64,000 nucleotides of DNA from Proteus vulgaris (GCA_901472505.1 LR590468.1:3509501-3573500); one strand, 5' to 3'; positions 35,899 through 48,508 are shown, counted from the first letter of the stretch. Made by a program: numbers and translations. The notes: generated by a model from the sequence alone, not told the origin.

Positions 35899-38800
35899 GT
35901 GACATTATCATCTGCCATGCTCTATCAAGAAATAGAGCAATTATCGTTGCGGGAGCAGCAACGATTAAGAAAACGTCTACGTGGCGTCGCTAAAATTAAT
36001 AATGAAGAGTCTAAACAAGCGGTATTAAGTGCAATTAAAGACGATATCACAACAGCACAACAGATGATAATTCGCCGTCGTGCTACTTGTCCTGAAATTA
36101 CTTACCCAGAAAACCTTCCTGTTAGTCAAAAGAAAGATGCTATTTATAATGCAATAAAAGATAACCAAGTTGTTATTATTGCAGGAGAAACTGGCTCAGG
36201 TAAAACAACACAGATCCCTAAAATCTGTCTTGAATTAGGGCGAGGGATCAAGGGTTTTATTGGGCATACTCAACCGCGCCGTTTAGCTGCGCGTTCAGTG
36301 GCTGAACGTATTGCTCATGAGTTAAAGAGTACGTTAGGAGAAGCGGTAGGTTATAAGGTCCGTTTTAGCGATCATGTTGGTGATAACTCGCTCGTTAAGT
36401 TAATGACAGATGGTATTTTATTAGCAGAATTACAGCAAGATAAGCTGTTATTACAATATGACACTATCATTATTGATGAAGCCCATGAACGTAGCTTAAA
36501 TATCGATTTTATTCTTGGCTATTTAAAGCAACTATTACCTAAACGCCCTGATTTAAAAGTTATTATTACTTCTGCAACCATCGATCCTGAGCGTTTTTCT
36601 AAACACTTTAGCCAAGCTCCAATTATTGAGGTTTCAGGTAGAACTTATCCTGTTGAAGTGAGATATCGCCCAATTGGTGGTGATGAACTTGATAGCGATA
36701 AGGATATGACTGATGGGATTATCGATGCTATTGATGAATTAAGTCGAGAAAGTGCGGGTGATATTCTTATTTTTATGAGTGGTGAACGAGAAATTCGCGA
36801 TACTGCTGATGCGCTGAATAAGTTACAGCTTCGCCATACTGAAGTATTACCTTTATTTGCCCGTTTATCGAATAGTGAACAGAATCGTATTTTTCACCCC
36901 CACAATGGCAGACGCATTATTTTAGCAACCAACGTTGCCGAAACTTCATTAACTGTACCGGGCATTAAATACGTTATTGATACCGGTTTTGCGCGTGTCA
37001 GTCGTTATAGTTATCGTACTAAAGTACAACGACTTCCAATAGAACCTATTTCTCAAGCTTCAGCAAATCAAAGAAAAGGGCGTTGTGGTCGTGTTTCTGA
37101 TGGCATTTGTATTCGTCTTTATTCAGAAGATGATTTTATTTCTCGTGCTGAATTTACTGATCCTGAAATATTAAGAACTAATCTTGCATCTGTTATTTTG
37201 CAAATGACCTCAATAGGATTAGGTGATATTAGTGCGTTCCCATTTGTACAGCCACCTGATAAACGTAATATTCAAGATGGTGTTCGATTATTAGAAGAGC
37301 TAGGTGCATTACAAGAGGGAACAGATCATAATGGTGCTTATCGTTTAACCCCTATGGGAAAACAACTTGCACAACTTCCTATTGATCCTCGTTTAGCAAG
37401 AATGGTACTTGAAGCGCGTAAATATGGTGCTGTTAAAGAGTTGATGGTCATTACTTCCGCACTTTCAATTCAAGATCCTCGTGAAAGACCAATGGATAAA
37501 CAGCAAGCTTCTGATGAGAAACATCGGCGCTTCCAAGATAAAGATTCTGATTTCTTGTCTTTTTTAAACATGTGGGATTATTTGAAAACTCAACAAAAAG
37601 AGTTGAGTCATTCCCAGTTTAGAAAATTGTGTCGCCAAGAATTCTTAAACTTTATGCGAGTTCGAGAGTGGCAAGATGTTTATACGCAATTGCGACAAGT
37701 TGTGAAAGAATTAGGTTTTCCAGTCAATAGTGAACCTGCCGATTTTAGAAGTATTCACGTAGCACTACTAAGTGGTTTATTGTCGCATATTGGGCAAAAA
37801 GATACGGATAAACAAGAGTTTACTGGCGCAAGGAATGCTCGTTTTTCTATTTATCCAGGCTCAGGTTTATTCAAAAAACCGCCTAAATGGACAATGGTAG
37901 CGGAGCTAGTCGAAACATCTCGTTTATGGGGGAGAATTGGCAGCTCGGGTCGAACCAGAATGGATTGAACCTATTGCTGAACATTTGGTGAAACATCACT
38001 ATAGTGAACCCCATTGGTCAAAAGCGCAAGGCGCTGTAATGGCTAATGAAAAAGTGACATTGTATGGTTTGCCTATCGTTGCTTCTCGGCCTATAAATTA
38101 CAGCCAAATTGATCCGCTTTTATGTCGTGAGCTTTTTATTCGCCACGCGTTAGTGGAGGGAGATTGGCTAACTCGCCATGCATTTTTCCGTGACAATTTA
38201 AAATTACGGACAGAAGTTGAAGAGTTAGAGCATAAATCTCGTCGTCGAGACATTCTTGTCGATGATGAAACAATGTTTACCTTCTACGATCAGCGAATAC
38301 CTCAGGACGTCGTTTCGTCTCGTCATTTTGATAAATGGTGGAAAGAGGCACAAAAGGCATCACCTGATCTGCTTAACTTTGAAAAAAGTATGCTTATCAA
38401 AGATGATGCTAAACGAGTTAGTGCATTAGATTATCCGAACTATTGGCAACAAGATAATTTAAAATTACGTCTCACTTACCAATTTGAGCCTGGTACTGCG
38501 GCTGATGGTGTCACCGTTCATATTCCATTACCTATTTTAAATCAGGTAAAAAATGAAGGGTTTGATTGGCAAATTCCGGGTATTCGTCATGAATTAATAG
38601 TGGCTTTAATTAAATCATTACCAAAACCTATCCGTCGTAATTTTGTACCAGCACCTAATTATGCTTCTGCATTTTTAGAGCGAGTACCTCAAGTTGAAGG
38701 TGATTTGCTTGATAGACTTGAAAAAGAGTTACGTCGAATGACTGGGGTGATGGTTGATAGAGAAAGTTGGCAACTTGATCAAGTTGCCGATCACTTAAAA

Positions 38801-39796
38801 ATGACATTCCGTGTTGTAGGTGATAAAAATAAAACGTTAGCAGAAAGTAAAGATCTTAATAAGTTAAAAGAGAATTTAAAGGAAAAAGTGCAAGAAACGT
38901 TATCGGCGGTGGCTGATGATGGTATCGAGCAGCAAAACCTACATATTTGGAGTTTTGGTGATTTACCACAGCGATATGAGCAAAAACGCGGTGGTTATTC
39001 AGTGAAGGCTTATCCTGCTTTAGTTGATGAAAAAAACAGTGTAGGCATTAAGCTTTTTGAAACAGAAACTGAACAACAAGCATCAATGTGGGAAGGGGTA
39101 CGACGGTTATTATTATTAAATATTCCTTCTCCGATTAAATACTTGCATGAAAAATTACCAAATAAAGCAAAGTTGGGTCTTTATTTTAATCCTTATGGCA
39201 AGGTGCTCGATTTAATTGATGATTGTATCTCCTGTGGTGTTGATAAGCTCATGGCGTCTTATGGTGGTTTAATTTGGCAAGAAGACGAATATCAAAAGCT
39301 ACAAGAGTATGTCAGGGCAGAGCTAAATGATGCTGTGGTTGAAATAGCAAAACAAGTTGAATCAATTCTAACGCAAGTTTTTGCCATCAATAAACGTTTA
39401 AAAGGGCGGGTTGATATTAGTGTTGCTTTTGCATTATCTGATATTAAAGCCCAACTTGGTCTGTTAGTTTTTCCTGGTTTTGTTACCTCTCATGGTTGGA
39501 AGCGCCTTGCTGATATCCCTCGTTATTTAAGTGCAATTGAAAAACGAATGGAAAAATTGGCTATTGATCCTAATCGTGATCGTGCACAAATGAGTCGAGT
39601 TGAAAATGTTATACAGCAATGGCAACAGTGGTTAGGCAAACTGACTGAAAAACAAAAACAGCAAGACGATGTACAAAATATTCGCTGGATGATAGAGGAG
39701 TTAAGAGTGAGTCTATTTGCCCAGCAGATAGGAACACCTTATCCAATATCAGATAAACGGATATTGCAGGCAATAGAACAAATTAATTTTAACTAA
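35899..39796 (+). pseudogene. hrpA: ATP-dependent RNA helicase HrpA, single-base frameshift
   Basis: DEAH-box RNA helicase; in E. coli it rescues stalled or collided ribosomes. Walker A GETGSGKTTQ, DEAH in IIIDEAHERS, and motif VI QRKGRCGRV are intact in the first 689 codons. At 37939-37940 an extra G changes the conserved WGRIAARVEPEW into a frame ending at 37968. The remaining 610 codons, starting ARVEPEWIEP, continue in the next frame to 39796. Removing that G gives 1298 residues (E. coli 1300) with good similarity throughout. Start GTG 35899 after AAAAGG. Probably functional in the real strain if the base is an error. Confidence 0.93.
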
Positions 39797-39815
39797 TAAA
39801 ATAGTGACATGTTTG

Positions 39816-39851
39816 AGCCCACGAAAACTAATGCTTTTCGTGGGCTTTTTT
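39816..39851 (+). terminator. Intrinsic terminator after hrpA
   Basis: AGCCCACGAAAA-CTAATGC-TTTTCGTGGGCTTTTTT, a 12-bp stem. Confidence 0.92.
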
Positions 39852-40005
39852 ATTCTCTTGTTAATTAATAGCTAGCTATATATTAGTTACAACATACTAT
39901 TGTTTTCTTAACTTATAAGCACCTAACCATCTGTGTAAAAAAACAACAGCTTAATAGGGGAAAATAACCGGTTTACAAAATAGAATTTTTAGTAGAGACA
40001 AACAT

Positions 40006-40045
40006 GAGAGAAAAGCGCTAGAGAGAAAAGCGCTAGAGAGAAAAG
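40006..40045. repeat. Short tandem repeat, 15-bp unit
   Basis: GAGAGAAAAGCGCTA occurs twice in full (40006-40020, 40021-40035), then GAGAGAAAAG, in the gap between hrpA and ydgI and adjoining the ydgI terminator. Non-coding; length may vary between strains. Confidence 0.85.
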
Positions 40046-40068
40046 AGGTGCTATTTTTATAGCACCTC
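40045..40068 (-). terminator. Intrinsic terminator after ydgI
   Basis: GAGGTGCTAT-loop-ATAGCACCTC, with CTTTTCTCTC following on the minus strand. Confidence 0.75.
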
Positions 40069-40079
40069 TAGGCGTGATT

Positions 40080-41474
40080 TTAGTAAAGAGCTAAGTAACC
40101 TAATGCGGGAATAGCACCAAATAACACAAGTATCAGCATGATCTTTTCGCCTAAAAGTAAGGGGGTATTGTTTTTATATTGTTTGCGTGTATATAAAAAC
40201 ATTAAGATACCAGGCGCATAAAGTACAACGGATAACAATAAGTTAATAACACCAGATGCATAAAGTAACCATAAACCATATAAACTTGCGGGTATGGCTA
40301 TCAGTAATAGAGCACGGCTACTACGTGCAATGGCAACTTTAAATAGAAATGCGCCTACTAAGAAGTAAGGTACAAGGATCATCTCTGAGGCGATAGTCAG
40401 CAATGTGTTGTAGTTACTTCCTGTTAACCAGATTAAGACTAAAGAGAATTGAACCGCTAAGTTGGTAAACCATAAAGAAGATGAAGGTGCGTCATTTTTA
40501 TTTTGCTTACCGAGCTGTTTAGGGAATGAATGATGCAATGCTGCGATATAGGGAACTTCTGCTGCCATAATTGTCCAGCTTAAATATGCGCCACAAACAG
40601 ATAAAATAAGACCTGTAGCAATAATTATTTCACCCATACTACCAATAAGCTGTACAAGCAAAGGAGCCATTGACGGGTTTTTCATTGTGGCTAATTCAGC
40701 TTGGCTGACTAAACCTTGTGATAAAAGTGTCACAAGAATATAAATAATGAGAGCAATCACAACAGCTAGTACGGTGGCTAAACCAACATCTTGTCGATTT
40801 TTAGCTCTGGCAGAAACGACAACGGCACCTTCAATACCAATAAATACCCATAGCGTAATCAGCATTGTATTTTTAACTTGGTCCCAAACAGGAACGCCCA
40901 TATTTATGCCTTGAAAATCAAGGGTAAATATATCCATATTGAAAGCTAATAAAGCGACAATAACGAATAATCCTAACGGAATAAGTTTTGCCATTGTTGC
41001 CATTAAATTAATACTGGCGGCTGTTTGTACACCACGTAAGATAAGAAAGTGAACAACCCAAAGTAATATGGATTCTCCTATTAAGGCCTGCCAAGTATTA
41101 CCATCACCAAAAATGACATTTTCAGGGGGATCCGTAAAAAAACTGAAGGCAGCAAAAACAATAACAAGATAAGAAACGTTAGCGACAACCGCGCAGACCC
41201 AATAACCCCATGCAGAGCAAAAACCAATAAACTCACCAAATCCTTCTTTAGCGTAAGTAAAAATACCACCATCAAGATCAGGGCGAAGACGAGAGAGAAG
41301 TAATAAAGACGTGGCAAGAAAGAGGATCCCAATACCGGTTATAACCCAACCAATAATCAATGCGGCAGGGCTAGCAACTTCAGCCATATTTTGAGGCAAA
41401 CTGAATACACCAGCACCAACCATTGAGCTTAACACTAACGCGGTGAGTGATATTAAGCCAAGTTTCTTATTCAA
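40080..41474 (-). CDS. ydgI: APC-family amino-acid antiporter YdgI (arginine/ornithine type)
   Basis: 464 residues with about 12-13 membrane helices. The basic amino acid/polyamine antiporter N-terminus is VLSSMVGAGVFSLPQNMA, with ELDGG-like LDGGIFTYAKEGFGE and LWVFIGIEGAVVVS. E. coli YdgI (460) is annotated as a putative arginine:ornithine antiporter; no arginine deiminase genes are adjacent here, so substrate is by family only. It is next to ydgH, as in E. coli. Confidence 0.9.
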   Translation of the reverse strand: MNKKLGLISLTALVLSSMVGAGVFSLPQNMAEVASPAALIIGWVITGIGILFLATSLLLLSRLRPDLDGGIFTYAKEGFGEFIGFCSAWGYWVCAVVANVSYLVIVFAAFSFFTDPPENVIFGDGNTWQALIGESILLWVVHFLILRGVQTAASINLMATMAKLIPLGLFVIVALLAFNMDIFTLDFQGINMGVPVWDQVKNTMLITLWVFIGIEGAVVVSARAKNRQDVGLATVLAVVIALIIYILVTLLSQGLVSQAELATMKNPSMAPLLVQLIGSMGEIIIATGLILSVCGAYLSWTIMAAEVPYIAALHHSFPKQLGKQNKNDAPSSSLWFTNLAVQFSLVLIWLTGSNYNTLLTIASEMILVPYFLVGAFLFKVAIARSSRALLLIAIPASLYGLWLLYASGVINLLLSVVLYAPGILMFLYTRKQYKNNTPLLLGEKIMLILVLFGAIPALGYLALY

Positions 41475-41692
41475 GGATAATTACCTACGTGATTAAAATT
41501 GTAAATAAATAGCGTATTTTCTTGTTTTTTTGGTCAGTAAATAGAATAAATATGAATATCTCAAATTTAAATAAAGATAAAAACACTAAAAAACAGCGAG
41601 ATTTTACGGAGAGTTAACGTGGTTGTCTATGCATTAAATCATAAAAATTATGCACTTTTACAAAATGTAGTTTGTTTGATTATATTTTGAGT

Positions 41693-41722
41693 AAAAAAAA
41701 ACCTCGCATTAGCAAGGTTTTT
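41693..41722 (-). terminator. Intrinsic terminator after ydgH
   Basis: AACCTTGC-TAAT-GCGAGGTT followed by TTTTTTT on the minus strand. Confidence 0.85.
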
Positions 41723-41739
41723 TAATTAGGACGTTTTTA

Positions 41740-42692
41740 TTACTTGAAGAGGTCGGCTGTAATCGTGACGGTACCACCATCACTTTGCCATTCATTTGTA
41801 ATATGGTAATACTTGGCGCCTTTTGCTGCAGCACGCTTTGCAACCTGATAAGAAATTTCTGGTGAGTTTACAAAGTATCCACTAAATGTAATGGTATCAA
41901 AAGGATCCATTAATGCAGCAGCTGCTTTGTTAACTTCTTGAATTTCAGTACCATCAGGCAATGTTACAGTGTAACGACCACTTGCACCCGAAGTTTGTGT
42001 ATCAGTAAATGTACCTACACTTCTATCAAAATCAGTGTTTGATGCAAGACCTGGTTTCTCAACTTTATTGGCAGCGGCTCCGCCTTCTGCAATAAGTGCG
42101 CGACCGGCATCAGAATCGTAAGGAACAACGGCTTCTGGTGCTTGAATAGCACGTTTAGGTGCATCTTTTTTGTAGATATAAGCTGTGACTTCTTGGTTAC
42201 CACCATCATTTGTCGATACGTTACGTACAATAAAGAATGATGCTGCACCTTTTTTAGCCGCTGCTTTTGCAATTGCATCGTTAATATCAGGGTTGTAGGG
42301 AAGTAACCACGGATAGAAACAGTATCAAATGGTTGTAACAGAATTGCTTCAGGTTTTGGTAATTCAGTTACGCCATGAAAAACACGATAGCTTTCTTCTT
42401 CTGCTTTTGGTGCATCTTTATGGTATAGGTCAGCAGTAACAGTCATATTGCCACTATCACTGATATCATCAAGACCTTGAATATAGAAACTATCAGCACC
42501 GACTTTATCAGCACGACGTGATACCGCATCTGCGGCTTCATAAATCGCGTTAAAACGACCGATAACTGTAATTCTTTCAAATGGTTTTAGTGCTGCAGCT
42601 TGTTCTGGAGTCAGTTCCTGAGCAGCCTGCGCAACAGTGATATTAGTTAAAGACAACATCGCTGCTGCGATGACTGAGGTTTTCAGCTTCAT
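41740..42692 (-). pseudogene. ydgH: YdgH, triple DUF1471 periplasmic protein, single-base frameshift
   Basis: Signal peptide 1-24 (AQA-AQ), then three DUF1471/BhsA-like repeats, each with a motif like FERITVIGRF / FDTVSIRGYF / FDTITFSGYF. After RGYFPT (about 42294) one A is missing from a run of three (minus strand). The frame is lost until corrected, after which NPDINDAIAKAAAKKGAASF follows. The third repeat (residues after about 244) is in frame to the stop at 41740. Restored length is 317 (E. coli 314). Stress-linked family of unknown biochemical role; start ATG 42692 with AAGGAT upstream. Confidence 0.9.
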
Positions 42693-43079
42693 ACAAAATC
42701 CTTCCGCCTTGCGCAATTAATATTGGTCATGTGCTGAACGTAGTGGTTTATCACATAGGGATTAATTATTACATGTAATAATAGCATTTGTCGCATTATT
42801 TTATTTAGTGAATCACCACAGAGTCAAATGACCAGTATATGTTACCAGATATTTACCTGAATATAGTGAATAATTCATAAATATGCCTTTTCGACTAAAA
42901 TGATCCAATTAAGTTCAATTTTAGCTTTACACAGATATAGATTATTGGTTTTATTTTCAGTAGGTTATTAGAGCTACGATTAATAGCATGCATTTGATTA
43001 TTTTTAACATTTTTTTTGCATGATTATGAAATTAGCGGAGAAATTTTAACAGGTCTCATATGGATAAGAAGGGAAAATT

Positions 43080-44609
43080 ATGCGAATTGGTATACCCAAA
43101 GAGCGACTTTCTAATGAAACAAGGGTTGCTGCAACACCTGCTACAGTAACTCAACTCATAAAATTAGGATTTACAGTCGCAATTGAAAATGGTGCTGGTA
43201 TTGCTTCAAGTTTTGAGGATAAAGCTTATCAGGAAGCAGGGGCTGAGATCCTCGATCTCCAAAATGTCTGGCAATCAGACATTATTTTAAAAGTAAATGC
43301 ACCACTTGATAATGAAATCGCGCAATTACAAGATGGCGCAACGTTAGTGAGCTTTATTTGGCCTGCACAGAATGCGACATTACTCGAAAAACTAGCGGAA
43401 AAAAACATTAACGTTATGGCAATGGATAGTGTGCCACGTATTTCTCGTGCACAATCCCTTGATGCGTTAAGTTCAATGGCAAATATTGCTGGTTATCGTG
43501 CCGTTGTTGAAGCAGCCCATGAATTCGGAAGATTCTTTACTGGGCAAATTACTGCGGCAGGTAAAGTACCACCAGCTAAAGTGATGGTTATTGGCGCTGG
43601 TGTTGCAGGCCTTGCTGCAATTGGTGCGGCAGGAAGCCTCGGTGCAATTGTTCGTGCATTTGATACGCGGCCTGAAGTGAAAGAACAAGTTCAAAGTATG
43701 GGGGCTGAGTTCCTTGAACTTGATTTTAAAGAAGAAGCAGGCAGTGGTGATGGTTACGCTAAGGTCATGTCAAAAGCTTTTATTGACGCTGAAATGGCAT
43801 TGTTTGCAGAGCAAGCAAAAGATGTTGATATCATTATTACAACTGCATTAATCCCAGGAAAACCAGCACCTCGTTTAATTACGAAAGAAATGGTTGATTC
43901 AATGAAACCTGGGAGTGTCGTTGTCGATCTTGCTGCTCAAAATGGCGGGAACTGTGAATATACCGTGCCTAATGAAGTCTTTACGACAGACCATGGTGTA
44001 AAAATTATTGGTTATACAGATCTTGCTGCTCGGTTACCGGCACAATCATCTCAGCTCTACGGCACTAACTTAGTCAATTTGCTGAAATTACTCTGTAAAG
44101 AGAAAGACGGTAATATCAATATTGATTTTGATGATGTTGTTATTCGAGGTGTTACCGTTATTCGTGCTGGTGAAATTACTTGGCCTGCACCGCCAATTCA
44201 AGTTTCAGCACAACCTAAAGTGGCACCTGCTGCGAAACCACAAGAGAAACCCGTTGCTAAACCGGTTTCACCTTGGAAGAAATATGGTTTATTAGCTATT
44301 GCTTTCTTATTGTTTGCATGGCTTGCGAATGTGGCACCGAAAGAATTTTTATCTCACTTTACGGTATTTGCACTTTCTTGTGTGGTGGGATATTACGTTG
44401 TGTGGAATGTTAGCCATTCATTACATACACCATTGATGTCAGTGACAAATGCAATATCAGGCATTATCGTTGTCGGTGCTTTGCTACAAATTGGGAGTGG
44501 TGGCTGGGTTAGCCTGTTTTCGTTTGTCGCAATATTAATTGCGAGCATTAATATTTTTGGTGGATTCACTGTTACTCAACGTATGTTGAAAATGTTCCGT
44601 AAAGGCTAA
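43080..44609 (+). CDS. pntA: NAD(P) transhydrogenase subunit alpha
   Basis: 509 residues (E. coli 510). NAD(H)-binding domain I (about 1-380) with [20 protein letters not shown] and the mobile loop [12 protein letters not shown]. After a Lys/Pro/Ala-rich linker come four membrane helices. With PntB it couples inward proton flow to hydride transfer from NADH to NADP+, supplying NADPH. It is 11 bases ahead of pntB. The 387-bp gap to ydgH (42693-43079) carries only AT-rich promoter-like DNA. Confidence 0.97.
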   Translation: MRIGIPKERLSNETRVAATPATVTQLIKLGFTVAIENGAGIASSFEDKAYQEAGAEILDLQNVWQSDIILKVNAPLDNEIAQLQDGATLVSFIWPAQNATLLEKLAEKNINVMAMDSVPRISRAQSLDALSSMANIAGYRAVVEAAHEFGRFFTGQITAAGKVPPAKVMVIGAGVAGLAAIGAAGSLGAIVRAFDTRPEVKEQVQSMGAEFLELDFKEEAGSGDGYAKVMSKAFIDAEMALFAEQAKDVDIIITTALIPGKPAPRLITKEMVDSMKPGSVVVDLAAQNGGNCEYTVPNEVFTTDHGVKIIGYTDLAARLPAQSSQLYGTNLVNLLKLLCKEKDGNINIDFDDVVIRGVTVIRAGEITWPAPPIQVSAQPKVAPAAKPQEKPVAKPVSPWKKYGLLAIAFLLFAWLANVAPKEFLSHFTVFALSCVVGYYVVWNVSHSLHTPLMSVTNAISGIIVVGALLQIGSGGWVSLFSFVAILIASINIFGGFTVTQRMLKMFRKG

Positions 44610-44620
44610 GGGAGACAATT

Positions 44621-46009
44621 ATGTCCAGCGGAGTTGTTACAGCGGCATATATTGTCGCCGCAATATTATTTATTTTCAGCCTTGCCGGTTTATCAAAGCA
44701 TGAAACCTCTAAACAAGGTAACTATTTTGGTATAGCAGGGATGGCGATTGCACTATTTGCAACCATTTTTGGACCTTATGCAGGAAATGTAGGTTGGATT
44801 ATTATTGCAATGGTAATTGGTGCCGTTATTGGTATTCGTTTAGCTAAAAAAGTCGAAATGACACAAATGCCAGAATTGGTTGCAATCTTGCATAGTTTTG
44901 TGGGTTTAGCCGCCGTTTTAGTCGGTTTTAACAGTTATCTCGACCACGATACCGCAATGGATCCTGTGATGGTGAATATTCATCTAACAGAAGTCTTTTT
45001 AGGGATCTTCATTGGTGCTGTTACATTTACAGGTTCAATTGTTGCTTATGGTAAATTAAGTGGAAAAATGTCATCAAAACCGATGATGTTGCCTAATCGC
45101 CATAAATTAAACCTTGCAGCTTTGGTTGTTTCTTTCTTATTGATGGTTTGGTTTGTTAAAACCGACAGTGTTGGTTTACAAGTTTTCTTAATCATCGTAA
45201 TGACTGTAATTGCATTAGCATTTGGTTGGCATTTAGTTGCATCAATTGGTGGTGCTGATATGCCAGTAGTTGTATCGATGCTGAACTCTTATTCAGGGTG
45301 GGCAGCTGCAGCCGCTGGTTTTATGTTAAGCAATGACCTGTTAATTGTAACAGGTGCATTAGTGGGTTCTTCTGGTGCCATCCTTTCTTATATTATGTGC
45401 AAAGCGATGAATCGTTCTTTCCTAAGTGTCATCGCGGGTGGATTTGGTTCAGATGGTACAGCTTCAACGGCAGATGGTGAAATGGGAGAGTATCGTGAAA
45501 CAACAGCTGAAGAAGTTGCTGATATGCTGAAAAACTCAACATCTGTCATTATCACCCCAGGTTATGGGTTAGCTGTTGCTCAAGCACAATACCCTGTACA
45601 TGATATCACTGAGAAATTACGTCAACGTGGTATTAAAGTACGCTTTGGTATTCACCCTGTAGCAGGACGTTTACCAGGTCATATGAATGTTTTATTAGCA
45701 GAAGCTAAAGTGCCTTATGACGTTGTATTAGAAATGGATGAAATCAATGATGATTTCTCTGATACTGATACTGTTCTCGTTATTGGTGCTAATGATACTG
45801 TAAATCCCGCCGCACAAGATGATCCGAATAGCCCAATTGCAGGGATGCCAGTATTAGAAGTGTGGAAAGCGCAAAATGTTATTGTGTTTAAACGCTCAAT
45901 GAATACAGGTTATGCAGGAGTTCAAAATCCTCTGTTCTTTAAAGAGAATACACAAATGCTATTTGGTGATGCGAAAGCCAGTGTAGATGCGATTTTAAAA
46001 GCGCTGTAA
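44621..46009 (+). CDS. pntB: NAD(P) transhydrogenase subunit beta
   Basis: 462 residues, the same as E. coli. Membrane domain of about nine helices (1-260), with the functional His in [15 protein letters not shown]. The NADP(H)-binding domain III is at the C-terminus, with [30 protein letters not shown] and [20 protein letters not shown] precedes the ATG. Terminator follows at 46035. Confidence 0.97.
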   Translation: MSSGVVTAAYIVAAILFIFSLAGLSKHETSKQGNYFGIAGMAIALFATIFGPYAGNVGWIIIAMVIGAVIGIRLAKKVEMTQMPELVAILHSFVGLAAVLVGFNSYLDHDTAMDPVMVNIHLTEVFLGIFIGAVTFTGSIVAYGKLSGKMSSKPMMLPNRHKLNLAALVVSFLLMVWFVKTDSVGLQVFLIIVMTVIALAFGWHLVASIGGADMPVVVSMLNSYSGWAAAAAGFMLSNDLLIVTGALVGSSGAILSYIMCKAMNRSFLSVIAGGFGSDGTASTADGEMGEYRETTAEEVADMLKNSTSVIITPGYGLAVAQAQYPVHDITEKLRQRGIKVRFGIHPVAGRLPGHMNVLLAEAKVPYDVVLEMDEINDDFSDTDTVLVIGANDTVNPAAQDDPNSPIAGMPVLEVWKAQNVIVFKRSMNTGYAGVQNPLFFKENTQMLFGDAKASVDAILKAL

Positions 46010-46034
46010 TAGATATAAAAATAATGATTAAAAT

Positions 46035-46071
46035 AAAACGCCAGTCGATGAATTTCAACTGGCGTTTTTTT
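46035..46071. terminator. Terminator between convergent pntB and uspE
   Basis: AACGCCAGT...ACTGGCGTT with flanking A and T runs, between convergent genes. Confidence 0.85.
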
Positions 46072-46085
46072 ATACAGGTGCGTAT

Positions 46086-47036
46086 TTATTCGTGATCATT
46101 CTCAACTGTAATAGGACAGGTAAAACCATCGGGTTTGATGGCTAATAAATCACATTTGATATGATCAATAAGTTGTTCTGCGGTATTTCCTAAAAAGGCT
46201 GCTGAAAGACCCGTTCTTCCCAAAATGCCTAAAACTACAATACCCGCATTTAGCTCTTCACAAACTTGAGGAATAACTTGCTCTGGTAATCCTTCTTTAA
46301 CATGGGTTTTCTCTTCAGGAATACTGAATTTCTGGCGAAGTTCTTTCATCGCAATAAGATGTTGCCCACGAAGTGCATTGTTATAAAGGTTAGGATCAAA
46401 ATCAGGTAGTTCAATCGCAATATTAATCGGTGCGACAGGGTAAGCACTGAGTAGATGAACATCAGGATCTTTTTGTATGCGATGAGACAAATCAGTTGTT
46501 AATTCGATAAGTTTTAAATTAAGAGCATCATGGTAAGATTCTTCATTTGATAAATTTGCCGCCACGACAATAGTGCCGTATTCAGGCCACTCTTTATCTT
46601 TAACCATCCAAACAGGGCAAGGGCATTTTCTAAGTAATTGCCAATCTAGAGGAGTAAAAATAAGTGAGCCTAATTTATCATGTTGGTGAGCCATTTTTAT
46701 GAGTAAGTCATGTTGATGTGCAACGACTTCTTCGATAATGGCTTCATAGGGGCGATTATGCCAAATGACTTTAATGTCAATTTCTATGCCGGCTTCAAGG
46801 TAATAGCGAGCCTGCTGTTTGATCCAAGCTGCTTTTTGACTAATAACACCTTTGCGCATTGCATTGCGTTCATCGGGAGATAAAAGGGTTGTCATGTCAT
46901 AGGAGAGATCATAAACAGGTAGAAAAGCTTTTATCCGCCCACCATTACGCTGAACGATATAGACAGCACGGCGAAGTGCTGGTTGGTCATCTTGGTTAGG
47001 ATCAATGACAACGAGAAGGTTTTGATATTTTTCCAT
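46086..47036 (-). CDS. uspE: Universal stress protein E
   Basis: 316 residues, the same as E. coli UspE. Two tandem Usp domains (about 1-155 and 156-316), the second ending with the ATP-loop-like [20 protein letters not shown]. In E. coli it contributes to stress survival and motility/aggregation. ATG 47036 gives the family start [13 protein letters not shown] with AGGATA upstream; an 11-codon extension is not conserved. It lies beside fnr, as in E. coli. Confidence 0.95.
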   Translation of the reverse strand: MEKYQNLLVVIDPNQDDQPALRRAVYIVQRNGGRIKAFLPVYDLSYDMTTLLSPDERNAMRKGVISQKAAWIKQQARYYLEAGIEIDIKVIWHNRPYEAIIEEVVAHQHDLLIKMAHQHDKLGSLIFTPLDWQLLRKCPCPVWMVKDKEWPEYGTIVVAANLSNEESYHDALNLKLIELTTDLSHRIQKDPDVHLLSAYPVAPINIAIELPDFDPNLYNNALRGQHLIAMKELRQKFSIPEEKTHVKEGLPEQVIPQVCEELNAGIVVLGILGRTGLSAAFLGNTAEQLIDHIKCDLLAIKPDGFTCPITVENDHE

Positions 47037-47121
47037 TGTAATATCCTCTTTAGGGCTGGATTTATCCATCTACAATTTAAAGATAACCCAAGAAGATAAA
47101 ATGCAATAGCACAAAATAGAA

Positions 47122-47149
47122 AACGGGGCACAAATTTGTGTGCCCCGTT
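47122..47149 (-). terminator. Intrinsic terminator after fnr
   Basis: AACGGGGCACA.../TGTGCCCCGTT hairpin followed by TTCTATTTT on the minus strand. The stem is strong. Confidence 0.8.
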
Positions 47150-47177
47150 ATAAAATTAGTGTGTGAAATGTAACAGG

Positions 47178-47936
47178 TTAAACTTCTACTGATGAAGGAA
47201 GTTTGCCTGCTAGTTCACTTAATAATGTACTATCTTCGATAGTAATGTATTTACCTTTAACGCTTAACATACCACTTTTTTGGAAGCGGCCTAATAAACG
47301 GCTAATCGTTTCAACGGTTAAACCCAAGTAATTACCGATATCACCACGAGTCATGGTTAAACGGAATTCACGAGGGGAAAAACCACGTTGTGCGAAACGA
47401 CGAGAGAGGTTATAGATAAAAGCAGCCAAACGTTCTTCTGCATTCTTTTTCGATAGCAGTAAAATCATTTCTTGGTCACCTTTGATCTCACCACTCATCA
47501 GGCGCATCATTTGCTGACGTAAGTTAGGCATTTTGCCTGACAGATCATCTAAAGTTTCAAATGGAATTTCGCAAACCATTGATGTTTCTAAGGCTTGTGC
47601 AAAACTAGGGTGTTCAGTATTAATAATGGCGTCAAATCCAACCAAATCACCGGCAAGATGAAATCCTGTTATTTGCTCGTCGCCTTCTTCCGTAATGGTA
47701 TAACTTTTAATTGTACCGGAACGTATGGCATAAAGTGATTTCAGCTCATCACCTGCTTTAAACAAGGTTTGACCTTTTTGGATGGGCTTTTTACGCTCGA
47801 TAATATTATCGAGTTGATCAAGCTCATGCTCGTTTAAAGTAAACGGGATGCAGAGCTGGCTAATACTGCAATCCTGACAATGGATTGCACAACCGCCAGA
47901 TTGGATTCGGCGAACGACGCGTTTTTCTGGGATCAT
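47178..47936 (-). CDS. fnr: Oxygen-sensing global regulator FNR
   Basis: 252 residues (E. coli 250). The cysteines [14 protein letters not shown] give Cys20, Cys23 and Cys29, and Cys122 lies in SMVCEIPF; these hold the oxygen-labile 4Fe-4S cluster. A cyclic-nucleotide-type sensor domain and a C-terminal helix-turn-helix with the recognition helix [12 protein letters not shown] follow. I start at ATG 47936 because the surrounding TGAGCA...ATGATCCC mirrors E. coli fnr; ATG 47948, four codons earlier, is an alternative. It activates anaerobic genes, probably including the dms operon next door. Confidence 0.97.
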   Translation of the reverse strand: MIPEKRVVRRIQSGGCAIHCQDCSISQLCIPFTLNEHELDQLDNIIERKKPIQKGQTLFKAGDELKSLYAIRSGTIKSYTITEEGDEQITGFHLAGDLVGFDAIINTEHPSFAQALETSMVCEIPFETLDDLSGKMPNLRQQMMRLMSGEIKGDQEMILLLSKKNAEERLAAFIYNLSRRFAQRGFSPREFRLTMTRGDIGNYLGLTVETISRLLGRFQKSGMLSVKGKYITIEDSTLLSELAGKLPSSVEV

Positions 47937-47962
47937 AAGCTTGCTCATTACAAATAAAAATA

Positions 47963-47976
47963 TTGATATGCGTCAA
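47963..47976. promoter_or_regulatory. FNR box in the fnr promoter
   Basis: TTGATATGCGTCAA matches TTGAT-N4-ATCAA with one mismatch, 27 bases upstream of the fnr start codon. Position suggests negative autoregulation, as known in E. coli. Confidence 0.65.
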
Positions 47977-48428
47977 TTTTAACACATATTGCAGTAATTG
48001 GTAAGGGGAATAACGATACGTATAGAAATAATTCTGAATGTAACAAAACATGTATCTTGATAAAAACAATGTTTTGCTTAAAGGCTTATTTAGAACAATT
48101 TGCGCTAACCCTATACTCAATTGGTATATTATTCGATTTTCTAGCGAAGTTATAGTGCTATTACTAAATTATCCTGGTCAAAATCCAAAAATGAAGGTGT
48201 GCTTCAAGATTTTCTATCTTTATATTGACATTTTATTTACGGGCTTACCTTGAATTTGATTTTTTTTATACATAACTCTTTATTTTATTAACAAAAAATA
48301 GGTAAAGTTAACTAAGTGTATTTTTGATGCAACTTAATGCTACCTTGAATTAGCTTCCCCTTATAAAAAATGGGGAATTTGCAAAGAAATGAGAAATATT
48401 GAAACATTCCATTACCTCTTTAGTGGTA

Positions 48429-48442
48429 TTGATGTACATCAA
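48429..48442. promoter_or_regulatory. FNR box for the dms operon
   Basis: TTGATGTACATCAA, a perfect FNR consensus and perfect palindrome, lies about 67 bases before the dmsA start codon. The remaining fnr-dmsA gap (47977-48428) is AT-rich with no supported gene. Confidence 0.8.
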
Positions 48443-48508
48443 TGAGGGTTTACCACTATATCCTATCATTTTCACTGATGAGAGTTGTTATGTGAGAATG
48501 ATAAATCA

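Noticed and set aside
37925..37970. Programmed frameshift or split-gene arrangement in hrpA
   Set aside because: No slippery heptamer or stimulatory structure is visible, and removing one G restores the conserved sequence exactly.
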